The notes below the pieces were generated by a model, which was given only the letters and a program-made list of their open reading frames with translations, was not told where the DNA came from and ran no database searches. A stretch of DNA of 64,000 bases from Bicyclus anynana (lineage: Eukaryota; Arthropoda; Insecta; Lepidoptera; Nymphalidae): positions 3,325,501 through 3,389,500 of the forward strand of contig NC_069108.1 of NCBI RefSeq assembly GCF_947172395.1, written 5' to 3'. How positions within the stretch are numbered: the first letter of the stretch is position 1; each line of letters begins with the position of its first letter. Positions 46,815 to 60,100 of this stretch are shown here, piece after piece. The translations under genes and the position numbers were made by a program.

Positions 46815-47215
46815 AACAGTGCGTGTTGCCAGTGATGACCTATGGTTCCGAGACTTGGTCGCTAACTATGGGCCTCATAAGAAGGCTTAGAGTCACACAG
46901 CGAGCGATGGAACGAGCTATGTTAGGAGTATCTCTGCGTGATCGAATCAGAAATGAGGAGATCCGCAGAAGAACCAAAGTCACCGACATAGCTCAACGAG
47001 TCGCGAAGCTGAAGTGGAGAGGCACATAGTTTGAAGACCCGTTGCGGTCCCAAGGTGCTGGAAAGGTGACCCCGCACTACAAAGCGCAGTGTTGGTCGAC
47101 CCCCCACCAGGTGGACTGATATCAAGCGAGTCGCAGGGATTCGCTGGCAGGTGGCTCGGTATCGTGATGTTTGGAAGTCCTGCAGTGGGCGTCCATCGGC
47201 TGATATGATGATGAT
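46815..47215 (+). mobile_element. RTE-type LINE, 3' end with RT C-terminus
   Basis: The frame encodes LPVMTYGSETWSLTMGLIRR, then VTQRAMERAMLGVSLRDRIR and EIRRRTKVTDIAQRVAKLKW, the standard C-terminal region of lepidopteran RTE-like LINEs. A stop follows at 47027. The remaining text continues as 'RPTRW..' residues in another frame and ends in (GAT)n at about 47205. Confidence 0.9.
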
Positions 47216-47229
47216 CCTAATAACTCCAC

Positions 47230-47790
47230 TAACATAGGCGTAAAAAGTGGGTAGGCCGGGCCCACCCTAGAATGGTCCAGGGCCCACCCTAGGATACTGG
47301 GCTACCTATTGGAAATTCTATGATGGACGCCGAAATACTAATAATTATACACAAAATATAATTATAAATATCAAATAATAAACATTAAAACTTATAATAA
47401 AGATTTTAAAAAATCTTATATTATAAGACAATTTCTGATAAATAAAAAAAAAAAAAAAAATAAGTCGAGTCATTTCAGAGGTTTGCGTCTACACATATTG
47501 TTAAAGAAATTATATTGAGTGTGGCCTGTTCTTTGATAGGCCCACCCCAGGAAACAATCCTAGACATGTGGCCTGTTTTTTGATAGGCCGAAATTATATT
47601 GAGTGTGGCCTGTTCTTTGATAGGCCCACCCCAGGAAACAATCCTAGACATGTGGCCTGTTTTTTGATAGGCCGAAATTATATTGAGTGTGGCCTTTTTT
47701 AGAATTTAAACTTTAGAGTTTCAGCCGTGTTTCATAATCAATTGATATGAGTGTGGCCTGTTCAGTGATATGTAGGCCCACCCCCCCCAA
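47230..47790. repeat. 'gtggcctgtt' repeats, including an 84-bp tandem duplication
   Basis: 47504-47672 holds two nearly identical units starting 'gaaattatattgagtgtggc' and ending 'gttttttgataggcc'. Related partial units lie at 47675-47790 ('gtggcctgttcagtg') and 47255-47300 ('gcccaccctagaatgg'). Confidence 0.8.
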
Positions 47791-47812
47791 ACAATATTAG
47801 ATACGCCAATGC

Positions 47813-48095
47813 AGGCATTATCACCTCAGACCAATTATTGTATAGGACCTGCCTCGTTAGACGATCGTTAATATAACGTATAGATCGATGTCAAATAGTT
47901 GTAATCGTGTTCGTCGGTTAAAGAGCTCCGTAAAAATACCTTTTCGTGTAATTGAATTGTGTAAAAAACGAGCAAAAACTTCTAGTTAAGTATAAGATAT
48001 ATACCAAATCTAAGCTCGTTTTCCTCACAAAATGACAGACAATTTTGTTCGTGACTATGAGTGCGATACAGGTCCTTCTATAATTGGTCTGAGGT
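47813..48095 (+). mobile_element. MITE-C copy next to the Brr2 stop codon
   Basis: Left end 'ctcagaccaattattgtata', right end 'tataattggtctgag'. The right end lies only about 22 bp downstream of the Brr2 TAG at 48117, so it forms most of the 3' flank. Confidence 0.85.
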
Positions 48096-48116
48096 TATCA
48101 CAGACCGAGTGATCAA

Positions 48117-51100
48117 CTACTCGGAGTCGCTGGTGTCGGAGGCGGCGTCGGCGACGTCGACGCTGAACTTGTACTCCTGGTCGGCGCCGAGGTACGCGTC
48201 CGACATGAAGTACAGCGTGTACGTGTGCCGGCCCGGCGCGCCGCACACGAAGTCCAGCCGCACCTTGGCGTTGCGGCCCAGCGACACGCGCTTGATCGAC
48301 AGCAGCGTGTTGCTCTTGGGGTCGCCCACCACCACCCACCAGCCTTCCTCGCGTTTCTGCAAATAAAAGCACATTTATATGAGCAAATATAATATTTACT
48401 GAAATAAATAACAGCGCCATCTAGTTTCAGTATTACAAGTGAAACTCTAAAACAGCGCCATCTAGTTTGTCGATACAGAATTGCATTGGTTTGTTTTACG
48501 TGTCAATGATGTCAAGGAGGCGTTAAAACAAGTAACAGCGCCATGCAAGCGAAACCTAATTTATATGAGCAAATATAATATTTACTGAAATAAATAACAG
48601 CGCCATCTAGTTTCAGTATTTCAAATGAAACTCTAAAACAGCGCCATCTAGTTTGTCAATACAGAATTGCATTGGTTTGTTTTACGTGTCAATGAAGTCA
48701 AGGAGGCGTTAAAAGAAGTAACAGCGCCATCTAGTTTGGAAATGCAGAGTTGCATTGGTTCGTTTGGAAACTGCATTTTATACGATTAAATTTAAGTAAC
48801 CAATTAGTTCAACAAATACATTGTAGATGGCGCTTGTAAACATGTAGCATATTTTGTTAAAATTATGGTTATGTTAAAACAATGGCAATGAAATAACGAA
48901 TCTAATCTAATTATGTCAAGTATTGCATAATAGAATATAAGAAATCTCACCTGTGGGAAGAAGGGCGCGATGACAGGCCCCACGATTTCGTCCTCTCTCT
49001 CGAGGGACACCTCCACTACTATCGGCTTGCCGGCGCGCAGCCGCCTCTCGTTCTTCACCTGCAAACAAATTGAAACGGAAACTTTGCTTACTTCTTTATT
49101 TTTACTTGTCGTAGATCCATTGTAGAACTCCCTTTAGACAAAGGGCCTGCAATAGCTAGACACAACTCATATTAGGAAGACTTATCCGTCTGTGCTCTTA
49201 CTATAGGTAAATATGGTTGACAATTATTGTGTGTGGACTGTGGTGGAATCTCGTGTTTTATTTTTTTAATAACCCGTAATTATGCAACTTTACCGTGATA
49301 GCTTAGTGAATATGATCTCCGCCTTCAATTCGGAGGACGTAAGTTCAAATCTAGTATAAAAAAAAAACTATGAAGAAAACGTCTGAAACGGTGACGAAAA
49401 ACATCGTGAGGAAACTTGCGTACCTGAGAATTTTCTTAATTCTCTACCTGTGTGAAGTCTGCCAATCCGCATAGGGCCAGCGTGGTGGACTATTAGCCTA
49501 ACCTCTCTCATTCTGAGAGGAGACTCGTGCTCACCAGTGAGCCGAGTATGTGTTAATGATGAGTTAATGATGGTTTCACTATGTTACCAGTTACCTCGTA
49601 AGTGAGCTCCACGTTGGGATACCGGTTGCAGAAGCGGGCCACGTCGGCCATCTCCGTGGGCGACAGCTGGAGCAGCTTGGCGCGCGCGTTGTCCTCCAGC
49701 TCCATCACGTCGAACACTGTCTCCACACCCTGGAACATTATAGCATTATTAAAGTAGTTCTGACAATAGCTGGTTGGGATGCAGATTAAAATAGACCACC
49801 AACTCTTTTTGTATAAGTCAAATTTTTTTTGACGTCTTCCGTGGCGCTGTTGTGTGGATTTACAAAACGGAGGTCCTGGGTTCGATCCCCGGCTGAGCAG
49901 ATTAAGATTTTCTTAATTGGTCCAGGTCTGGCTGGTGGGAAGCTTCAGCCGTAGCTAGTTACCACTCTAACGGCAAACGATTTAGCGTTCCGGTACGATG
50001 CCGTGTAGAAACCGAAAGGGGTGTGGAGTCAAGGGCTAACTTGTAAAGAATAAAAAAAACAAAAAAGTGGCTTTGAAAACAGAGGGCTTCTTTCAGAACC
50101 AGAATATGATCTTCAGCTCCTGAAACTCCACCAATCTAGAAACTACTGTGCTGTGGGCTGTAGTAAAATCCCTCAAGGTATGTCAAATAGAACACCTAAA
50201 CAAATACTTCATATGTAAATTTTAATATTATATTTACGTATATATTATATTATATTTTAACTATTTATATATATAATTATAACATATAATGTATTGCACC
50301 TTCCCGCTCTTTCTTCGCAAGTTCTCTCGTCAGGGGTTGCCTGGTAGAGATTACTTATAGTAATAAGGCCGCCTTTGCATGCTAAGTTAATTAAATGTTT
50401 TTAATATTTCAATTTATAATTGTATTTTTGTGTGCAATAAAGTATTTCTTCTTCTTCTTCTTCTACTTTGAGCTATTTCGGGATCTTCAGCTCTTCTAAC
50501 TCAACCAACCCAGAAACTACAGGGCTGTAGTAAAATCCCTCAAGGTATGTTAAGCAGAACTCCTAAACTAAAACTTTAAGCTATCTTAATATCTTCAGCT
50601 ATTTAAAATCAACTAACCCAGAAACTACAGGGCTGTAGTAAAATCCCTTAAGGTATGTTAAATAGAACACCTAGACGAATACTTTAAGCTATCTCACGAT
50701 CTTGAGCTCTTCAAACTCAACCAACCCAGAAACTACAGGGCTGTGGTAAAAACCCTTAAGGTATGTTAAATAGAACACCTAGACGAATACTTTAAGCTAT
50801 CTTACGATCTTCAGCTCTTCAAACTCCACCAACCCAGAAACTACAGGGCTGTGGTAAAATCCCTTAAGGTATGTTAAATAGAACACCTAGACGAATACTT
50901 TAAGCTATCTTAGGATCTTCAGCTCTTCTAACTCAACCAACCCAGAAACTACAGGGCTGTAGTAAAATCCCTCAAGGTATGTTAAGCAGAACTCCTAAAC
51001 TAAAACTTTAAGCTATCTTAATATCTTCAGCTATTTAAAATCAACTAACCCAGAAACTACAGGGCTGTAGTAAAATCCCTTAAGGTATGTTAAATAGAAC

Positions 51101-54100
51101 ACCTAGACGAATACTTTAAGCTATCTCACGATCTTGAGCTCTTCAAACTCAACCAACCCAGAAACTACAGGGCTGTGGTAAAAACCCTTAAGGTATGTTA
51201 AATAGAACACCTAGACGAATACTTTAAGCTATCTTACGATCTTCAGCTCTTCAAACTCCACCAACCCAGAAACTACAGGGCTGTGGTAAAATCCCTTAAG
51301 GTATGTTAAATAGAACACCTAGACGAATACTTTAAGCTATCTTAGGATCTTCAGCTCTTCAAACTCCACCAACCCAGAAACTACAGGGCTGTGGTAAAAT
51401 CCCTTAAGGCATGTTAAATAGAACACCTAAACGAATACTTTGAGCTATCTTAGGATCTTCAGCTCTTCAAACTCCACCAACCCAGAAACTACAGGGCTGT
51501 GGTAAAATCCCTTAAGGCATGTTAAATAGAACACCTAAACGAATACTTCGGAGCTATCTTAGGATCTTCAGCTCTTCAACCTCAACCAATTCAGAGACTA
51601 TAAGGCTGTGCTAAAATCTCTCAAGTTACACTAACCCTACTATCAAACCTAACATTTGAAGCTATCACCCGACCGCCAACTCCTCACCTTATCAGAACAG
51701 CGCTGAACCAACTCCGGTGTGAAGTGGGGCAGCTGTCGCAGGTACGAGTCCTTGGCCCACATGGCCTGCGTCACCATTTGAGCCAGCTCCATGGCAGCCA
51801 CCGCGGGGGACAGCCAGCCGCTGCTGGAGACCACGTCCACGCACGCTTGGATGAGCCGAATGGCCTGGTAACAAAAAAATATATATTGGAAAGGAATACA
51901 ATTGGTAATTCACATAGTTCGAAGAGCCGATGGACGTTGGGGTCCCAAAGTGCTAGAATGGCGACCCCGCACTAGTAAGCGCAGTGTTGGCCGACCCCCC
52001 ACCAGGTGATGTTTGGGAGTCCCTACAAAAGGCCTATGTCCTGCAGTGGACGTCCATCGGCTGATATGATGATGAATAGCAGGGAACTACTGGATTCAGG
52101 GCCTTAATATCGTGTTATCTTAACAGAGAGCCCGTTTCTGATGATGAGGGGATCTCACCTTGACGAGGACGATGGCGGTGTCAGCCTGCAGCTCAGCAGG
52201 GAGCTGCATGCGCGACAGGTGCGCCTGCAGCAGCACGTGCGCTTTGACGTGAGGCTCGTTGTACTTGACCGCGCCGCCGGTCGGCGTGGCCGGCTTGTGG
52301 GGCACTCTAGAACAGATAATAATAATAATAATAAAGCCTTTTTATTAATCCTTTTTCAACATTCTTACAAAATATTCTTAAACCTAATGTTAGTATTGTT
52401 AGTTAGAAAAAAAGTAAAAAATAAAATTATTACTAATTTGTTAGTTAAGTATATGCCTAAGTTAATTTATAAGTTTTATTTGATTTCTTCGTTTATTTTT
52501 TTTTTTCTAGAAACAGATATATGAGGTAAATTGGAATGCCCACCGGCACATATAACATCGGATCAGGGAACCCAGGTATACCCCCTTATAAATGTATATG
52601 AAAATGATAATATGATGTATAAATAAGAGTCTGCTTAAATAATTGGCTTAATAAAAGTATGTTTCTTGAAGAAATAGTAGATTGTTAACCGAGGGTGGAA
52701 AGAATCAATTCCCGAGGTATTTAGACTATAGTCCGAGTAGGAATTGATTCTTTTACCCGTGTTAAACACTCTACTTTTCATTTCCAATATGAGAAAATTT
52801 TATTTCGATTACGAGGAAATTATAAACATTGTCTATTTATTTGGCCCGCTCTTGGTTTTGGCTTGGCTCTTGCTTTACCGACGTTGTGACTATTCCCCGC
52901 TAGGCGGCTCTCTCTAAGGAGAATGACTTACGTAAAAATCTCGTTACATCCTACTCGAAGAACCACTAATGTTATAGAATTCACTTATCCTTTGGTGGAA
53001 TACCTAGATTGCAAGATAAAATTACTGGTTCACATTTATATGGTTTTTAAAAAGAACCTTCAGATTGCACTATGCACCGTAAAAACGTCTTGTTTAATCC
53101 ACCGTCTTGGGGAGAGAAAAAGAGAGAAAGCGCGAGAAGAAATGAGACGGCAAATAGTCGTTCGGAAATAAATATTACTTTAGACAAAATTCAGCCATTA
53201 TATTTTTTAATCATTATCTATTTTTTTAAACTCCGTCACTGTTATGTAACAGATTAGTATCCCGCCAATTTATGTCGACTTTTCAAATTTTATTTAGGAA
53301 ACTCAACGTTATTGTTGCGGCTTATTCCGATTAAGAAGTTTGCGCTAAATTTACGCTGGCTGTTTAGAAACTCACATGGCCGTAGCATTTTTTTATAATT
53401 ACTTTACTTTTTACATAAAACTTTTCCTCTAGAACTTCATTGACGTCTGAACAGGCTGTATGGTCAACGATCTTTGCCTGTTCCCGAATTTAGTTGGGGA
53501 CAAATTAAAAAAAAACATAAAACTCTTCACAGCTAATGACAGCAGTTCTATTTTTAAAGTTCATTCCGGCCTTAGATAAAATACCTATAGATGTAACAAC
53601 CGTGTAGCCGCACATGAAACAACAATACTTAACTGAAATGTTGCTTTTACTTAAAATTTTCCCTAGATTTGGTTAAATTTGAATTTTGAGAAAGCTTTAT
53701 TAATATTTTATCTGAGACCGTTTGCACATAAATATTATGACTTAAAAACAAGTTCCCAAACTTTTTTTTTTATTTATTTTTTAAGGTAGTGAATTCAACT
53801 CCCTTCAACAAAGTAAAAAGCTTGTGTCAGCACTAGTCCAACGAGATGATCGAACGTATTAACTGGTAAAACCAGTTGGTTAACCTATAGCCGAAACCAA
53901 AGAATGTAAATATGAACCGAAACGAATTATAAATGTTCGACTCCCTGTTGGACAATTTTCGGTCCCCTATCTGGGTTAATTAAAAAATCTAATTTATTTT
54001 AGAAGTTTTATCAGTTTTTTAGAATCCAAATTACATATTGATTGTGTCCTTCTCAAACTGAATAGAGCAAATTTAAAAAAAAAATTCTTAGGCTGCCAAT

Positions 54101-57100
54101 TCTGATGACCAGTAGCCATTATCCATGTTTGTTTAAAATGTATATCCTTGGGAAACCTGCAATAAAATTAATAATATGATTAGATATATTGTTTCCATTT
54201 GTTATGAGTATCAGCAAAAGTAGATCTTAAGAGCTGCACTAATGATCCGTCATCAGAAAAGTACAAAATTAATTTTCTTTTTAATTAATTAAAAATTGTT
54301 TAGTGGAAAATCTTTATAAAGTCATGGCAACACTCCAAGTTGTTTTTACAAGGTTATGTTTAAGAAAAAATACCATATTTCGTTAAAATCTACTTTATTT
54401 AATGGAAATTGTTTATTGATTTATTTGTTCAATCATATTTTTATCTGTCCTATAAACTATAACATTAACTTTTGCATACTTACGAGTAAAAAGTCTCTTT
54501 CTCTGCCTCCGTTTCCTTGCGGCTTTTACAGCTGAAAACACTGCATCCTCCCATTATAAATAATACTACACCTTATTAATGGAGTCCTTTTCCAATAAGT
54601 ACATTAAAACAATCTTAAAAACCTAAAAAACAATAATAAACAAGAAAATTTCGCACAACGCACAACTTGACAGCAAATTGTTTGGCTAACTGATAGTTAG
54701 CCAAACAAAGAAAACCTCCACGGCCTAAGAGACAGAAGATAATACTTTTTGTCTCAACTTCCTCATAAAATTCGTAAATACGCTTCTCACTCCCACGTCT
54801 AACATAATTTTAAGGCAACGTCTATAGGTATTAAGTCAATGATTCCGGCCTTTAGGTGGGAAGTAATTTGTATGAGTTATTCCCTCCCTGTGTAGGGAAG
54901 CAGCATTTTCCACCCAATACTCAGATAAAAACAACACTACTTTCCGAGTATGAGAAATGAAAAATATTTTTTTTATAACTGTTCTAGGGCAAAATGTTCC
55001 CCGGTATACCAAAGCGGCGAAGTAACATTTGAAATTGTATTATTTTTTTTTTGCTGTATTATTTTTTCTGTTACCAACAAGCTTAACAAACACGAAAACG
55101 AGAAAGCAAACCAATCTTAAGTTTTAAAAAATATCGTAAAACTTAGGCTAAAAATGGTCAACGATCTTAGCTTGTCCCGACTGTGGACATATTAAAGATA
55201 GATTAAAAATATCATAAAACGTTGTAGCAAACTTTTTTTGATAAGGTAATAATTTCATTTATAAAGTAGAATTATCAAGATTTTTTAGGTATAAATAAAT
55301 TTGGGTGATTAGAATAGGCATTCCCCTTTATGAGGTTATATGCTAATAATCTAAATAAAAAGCCATAATAATTGAGTAACGTAGACTATGTTCTATCCTC
55401 GTACTCTATTCAGTTGTGTGCATTTTAAGAATTTAAATATCACGTGTCTCCTACGGTGAAGGAAAACATCGTGAGGAAACCTGCATACCAGAGAATTATC
55501 TTAATTCTCTGTGTGTATGTAATCTGCCAATCCGCATTGGGCCAGCGTGGTGGACCATTTGACCTAACCCCTCTCATTCTAAGAAGAGACTCGAGCTTAG
55601 TAGTGCGCTGAATATGCGCTGATAACGACTCTCAAGGCAACAGGAATTAGGTGAGTGAATCCGCGGATCGTCAGAAAAACTTGCGTCACTGTAGTCACTT
55701 ACTTGGTTGCCAGCGCTTTGATGATGTTCTCCTCCCGGTGCCGGATGCACAGGTCGGAGTACTCCGCGGCCGAGGATATGATCTCCAGCAGGCCGCGGAT
55801 CTTGGTCTTCGACGTCAGCGACAGGCTGAACAGTTCTGTGGACAGGACAAAAGGAAAACTGACACCATTTCTAAGAACCACCATCTTTGTTGTAGCAAAA
55901 CTTGAAGTAGACTTTAGAATTAAGCTGGTGAATGTGTTACGAAAAATGTAATCGAAAAGCGACATATGTAACATTGCTAAACTACGACACAACACAAGTA
56001 AGTCCAGCGCAAAATCAGTTAAGACTTTCATAGTAGAAGCTTGTGAAGTAATGCAAGTCCGACACTAGAGATGGCGCTATTAACCACTACTATTTTTCAA
56101 GTTTCTCATACATGTCTTAGTTTATTTTTAAAAGTTTAATCCTCATTCGGTGACAGATTCTCTGTATCTACCACCAAACCAGAGTTAAGCCAACTTTGAA
56201 GTTATAAAATCCTCAATTGCCCCCTAAACTGCAGAGTATTGTAGATTAAAATGCTCATAATCCTAATTGCAACAGAGATGATCCTTTGACTATTGGGACT
56301 ATGGACCTGTTTCACACCCAGATTCACCAACAAAAGTCTGTCGTTTTTTGAGAGGGACGAGATTAACTCATCGAAAATATTTAACACCATTAACTATATT
56401 CTGTGTCCATACACTACACACAACTTTAAAATTATTATATCCATTAGATAATTGATTTTTGATCTTTGCCAGAGGGGTAACGGTTATCGAGGCAGGTCCT
56501 TTTATTAATGGTCGAAGTGATCAGTCAAATGGATAGACAAAACAACGGGTTTCAGAACTACTTCATCCCACTTCTGAAACTTGTTTACTTAGTGTCAGAA
56601 GTGGGATGCAGGAGACTCACCGATGGTGGTGTAGTTGATGTAGTAGTAGGAGGCGATCATGCCGAGGTTGAGCGGCTGTACGTCCATCTCGTCCTCGATT
56701 GCTATGCACTTGGACTGCTCCAGGTCTGACAGCGTCGTCTCCACCAGCTCTGACAGGTGGTCTGACAGGTGCCTGTGGAAGACATATTACGATAGCAAGT
56801 TATAAACTTTTTAGAAATCAAGTAAATAAAAATAAATCTATACTACAGCCTTCCTTGATGAATACTGTTTTCCAACAAAGAAATTAGAAATGAAGGTAGA
56901 TAATGCATGCTATTTTATAACTTATTTATTTTAAATGATATATGGTTTGTTTATAAAATGTTATCTAAAATATATTAACCATATCTAAGTCATCATCATC
57001 ATCATCATATCAGCCGATGGAAGTCCACTGCAGGACATAGGCCTTTTGTAGGGACTTCCAAACATCACGATACTGAGTCACCTGCATCCAGCGAATCCCT

Positions 57101-60100
57101 GCGACTCTGGGGAATTTTAAGAAATTGAATATCAAACGGTCAAGGAAAAACATCGTAAGGAAACCTGCATACCGTATGCGTGTATTGCTTAAAGTAGAAT
57201 GCATTGGGCCAGCATTTAGCATGGTGAACTATTGGCCTAACCTCTCTCATTCTGAGAGGAGACTCGAGCTCAGCAGCGAGCCGAATATGGGTTGATAATG
57301 ATGAATAGACCGATATAACCGATACCCACCTGTGAGTAACACCCTGTAGATTGTAGTAGTTGGGGTTCTGCGTGAGCCGCCGGTAGAGGAAGGTCCACGT
57401 CAGATAGTCCACGGCGTCCTGTTTGTTCTCTATGGTCTTCGTCACTATCTCCGCGTTTATGTGGTCGTGCAGCCTGTGGTCCAAATGACTCTGTGGGAAA
57501 ACATTGTCTATGACTTACTTCGATATTTCAAGAAATATACCACAATCGAGTCCTGTAGTGCTTATGAACATCCAGGTATCGTGTAAGGATGTGTAGTGCG
57601 AAGCTGCTTTGAGCAGTTTGGTAAAGTTAGTGTTGCTTTGATGTCCTCCGTTACGCAGTTTGCACGCTCGTGGATGACGTCACGTCGAACAGTGACGTCA
57701 CCACGAGTGGCAAGCAGTCGTTGAGCAGCTTTGTAAAGAGGATTGTGTACGCTCGTGTGAGTACGTGTGCGTGACGTCACCACGAGCGTCAAGCAGTCGT
57801 TGAGCAGCTTTGTGAAGTAAAGAGGAATGTGTACGCTCGTGTGAGTGCGTGTGCGTGACGTCACTACGAGCGGCAAGCAGTCGTTGAGCAGCTCTGTGAA
57901 GAGGATTGTGTACGCTCGTGCGAGTGCGTGTGCGTGACGTCACCATGAGTGGCAAGCAGCCGTTGAACAGCTTTGTGAAGAGGATTGTATACGCTCGTGT
58001 GAGTGCGTGTGCGTGACGTCACCTCAAGCGGTAAGCAGTCGTTGAGCAGCTTTGTGAAGAGGATTGTGTACGCTCGTGCGAGTGCGTGTGCGTGACGTCA
58101 CCATGAGTGGCAAGCAGCCGTTGAACAGCTTTGTGAAGAGGATTGTATACGCTCGTGTGAGTGCGTGTGCGTGACGTCACCTCAAGCGGTAAGCAGTCGT
58201 TGAGCAGCTTTGTGAAGAGGATTGTGTACGCTCGTGCGAGTGCGTGTGCGTGACGTCACCATGAGTGGCAAGCAGCCGTTGAACAGCTTTGTGAAGAGGA
58301 TTGTATACGCTCGTGTGAGTGCGTGTGCGTGACGTCACCTCAAGCGGTAAGCAGTCGTTGAGCAGCTTTGTGAAGAGGATTGTGTACGCTCGTGTGAGTG
58401 CGTGTGCGTGACGTCACCTCAAGCGGTAAGCAGTCGTTGAGCAGCTTTGTGAAGAGGATTGTGTACGCGTGTGTGAGTGCGTGTGCGTGACGTCAACACG
58501 AGCGGTAAGCAGTGGTTGAGCAGCTTTGTGAAAATGATTGTGTACGCGAATGTGTACGAATGCGTGTGCATGCGTGAGTGAGTGCGTTTGTGGTGCGTGC
58601 GTGTGACGTCACCTCAAGCGGCAAGCAGCCGTTGAGCAGCTTTGTGAAGAGGATTGTGTACGCGTGTGTGAGTACGTGTGCGTGCGTGAGTGAGTGAGAG
58701 AGTGCGTGTATGGTGCGTGCGTGTGACGTCACCTCAAGCGGCAGGCAGTCGTTGAGCAGCTTGGTGAAGAAGGTCTTGTGGTGCGCGGCGCACATGAGCA
58801 CGCCGACCGCGTGCTCGTCCTCCAGCGGGCGGCACGCGCGGCCCAGCATCTGCAGCACCGTGGTGATGGGGTACTGCTCGTAGCAGTGCAGCTTGCCGTT
58901 GTACCTGCCACAGAGCACCTAGGTTATATCATCTACATCATCACCATAGTATCAATCTATAGGACATTTTTGCATCAACGTGGGAAGCTCCTTCAGTTAT
59001 ACCAAACTTCATTATGTTGCATATTTTATATATTTAAAACATGGACAAAGAATTAAAGAAAGACTTCTAGTTAGCCGCTAGCGTCCAGCGACTCGTCATG
59101 ACTTGTTAGATGTCGTCCGTTTAATTAGTCGTGGTATGAACAACCCTGCACTTTTTAGTCAGAGGGGAGTGGTACACAGGAGCTTATGGAAAGCGTATTA
59201 ATTCTTAGTCAGGCCCGCACTTGTTTCGCCACCGTCCATGGCTCCCATACCCCACAACCCTGTACTGCGTGGGCGAGGACTCAGTCACGTGCCAGTGTGT
59301 GTACTGTGTACAGCGCTAGAGGCGGCACTCACACGTGCGTGTCGGCGATGATGACGGTGTGCACGTGCGCCGCGAACGCGAACGCCAGCTCCGCGGCGAC
59401 GACGCACAGCTGCGGGCGAGGACTCGGTCACGTGCCAGTGTGTGTACTGTGTACAGCGCTAGAGGCGGCACTCACACGTGCGTGTCGGCGATGATGACGG
59501 TGTGCACGTGCGCCGCGAACGCGAACGCCAGCTCCGCGGCGACGACGCACAGCTGCGGGCGAGGACTCGGTCACGTGCCAGTGTGTGTACTGTGTACAGC
59601 GCTAGAGGCGGCACTCACACGTGCGTGTCGGCGATGATGACGGTGTGCACGTGCGCCGCGAACGCGAACGCCAGCTCCGCGGCGACGACGCACAGCTGCG
59701 GGCGAGGACTCGGTCACGTGCCAGTGTGTGTACTGTGTACAGCGCTAGAGGCGGCACTCACACGTGCGTGTCGGCGATGATGACGGTGTGCACGTGCGCC
59801 GCGAACGCGAACGCCAGCTCCGCGGCGACGACGCACAGCTGCGGGCGAGGACTCGGTCACGTGCCAGTGTGTGTACTGTGTACAGCGCTAGAGGCGGCAC
59901 TCACACGTGCGTGTCGGCGATGATGACGGTGTGCACGTGCGCCGCGAACGCGAACGCCAGCTCCGCGGCGACGACGCACAGCTGCGGGCGAGGACTCGGT
60001 CACGTGCCAGTGTGTGTACTGTGTACAGCGCTAGAGGCGGCACTCACACGTGCGTGTCGGCGATGATGACGGTGTGCACGTGCGCCGCGAACGCGAACGC

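Larger units (their letters stand above)
52307..55702. other. Large Brr2 intron: minor repeats and the THAP-like relic
   Basis: 52690-52800 has an inverted pair ('agaatcaattcccgag' and 'aggaattgattctttta') that resembles a small MITE. A possible partner end lies at 54880-54960 ('cgagtatgagaaatgaaaaa'). 52810-53990 and 54970-55390 show no gene or named repeat. The frames at 52923 and 53072 have no recognisable product. Confidence 0.45.

Noticed and set aside
57562..58918. Minus-strand Thr/His-rich frames as a repetitive protein
   Set aside because: They are the minisatellite read through. Only 58904-58733 matches Brr2.
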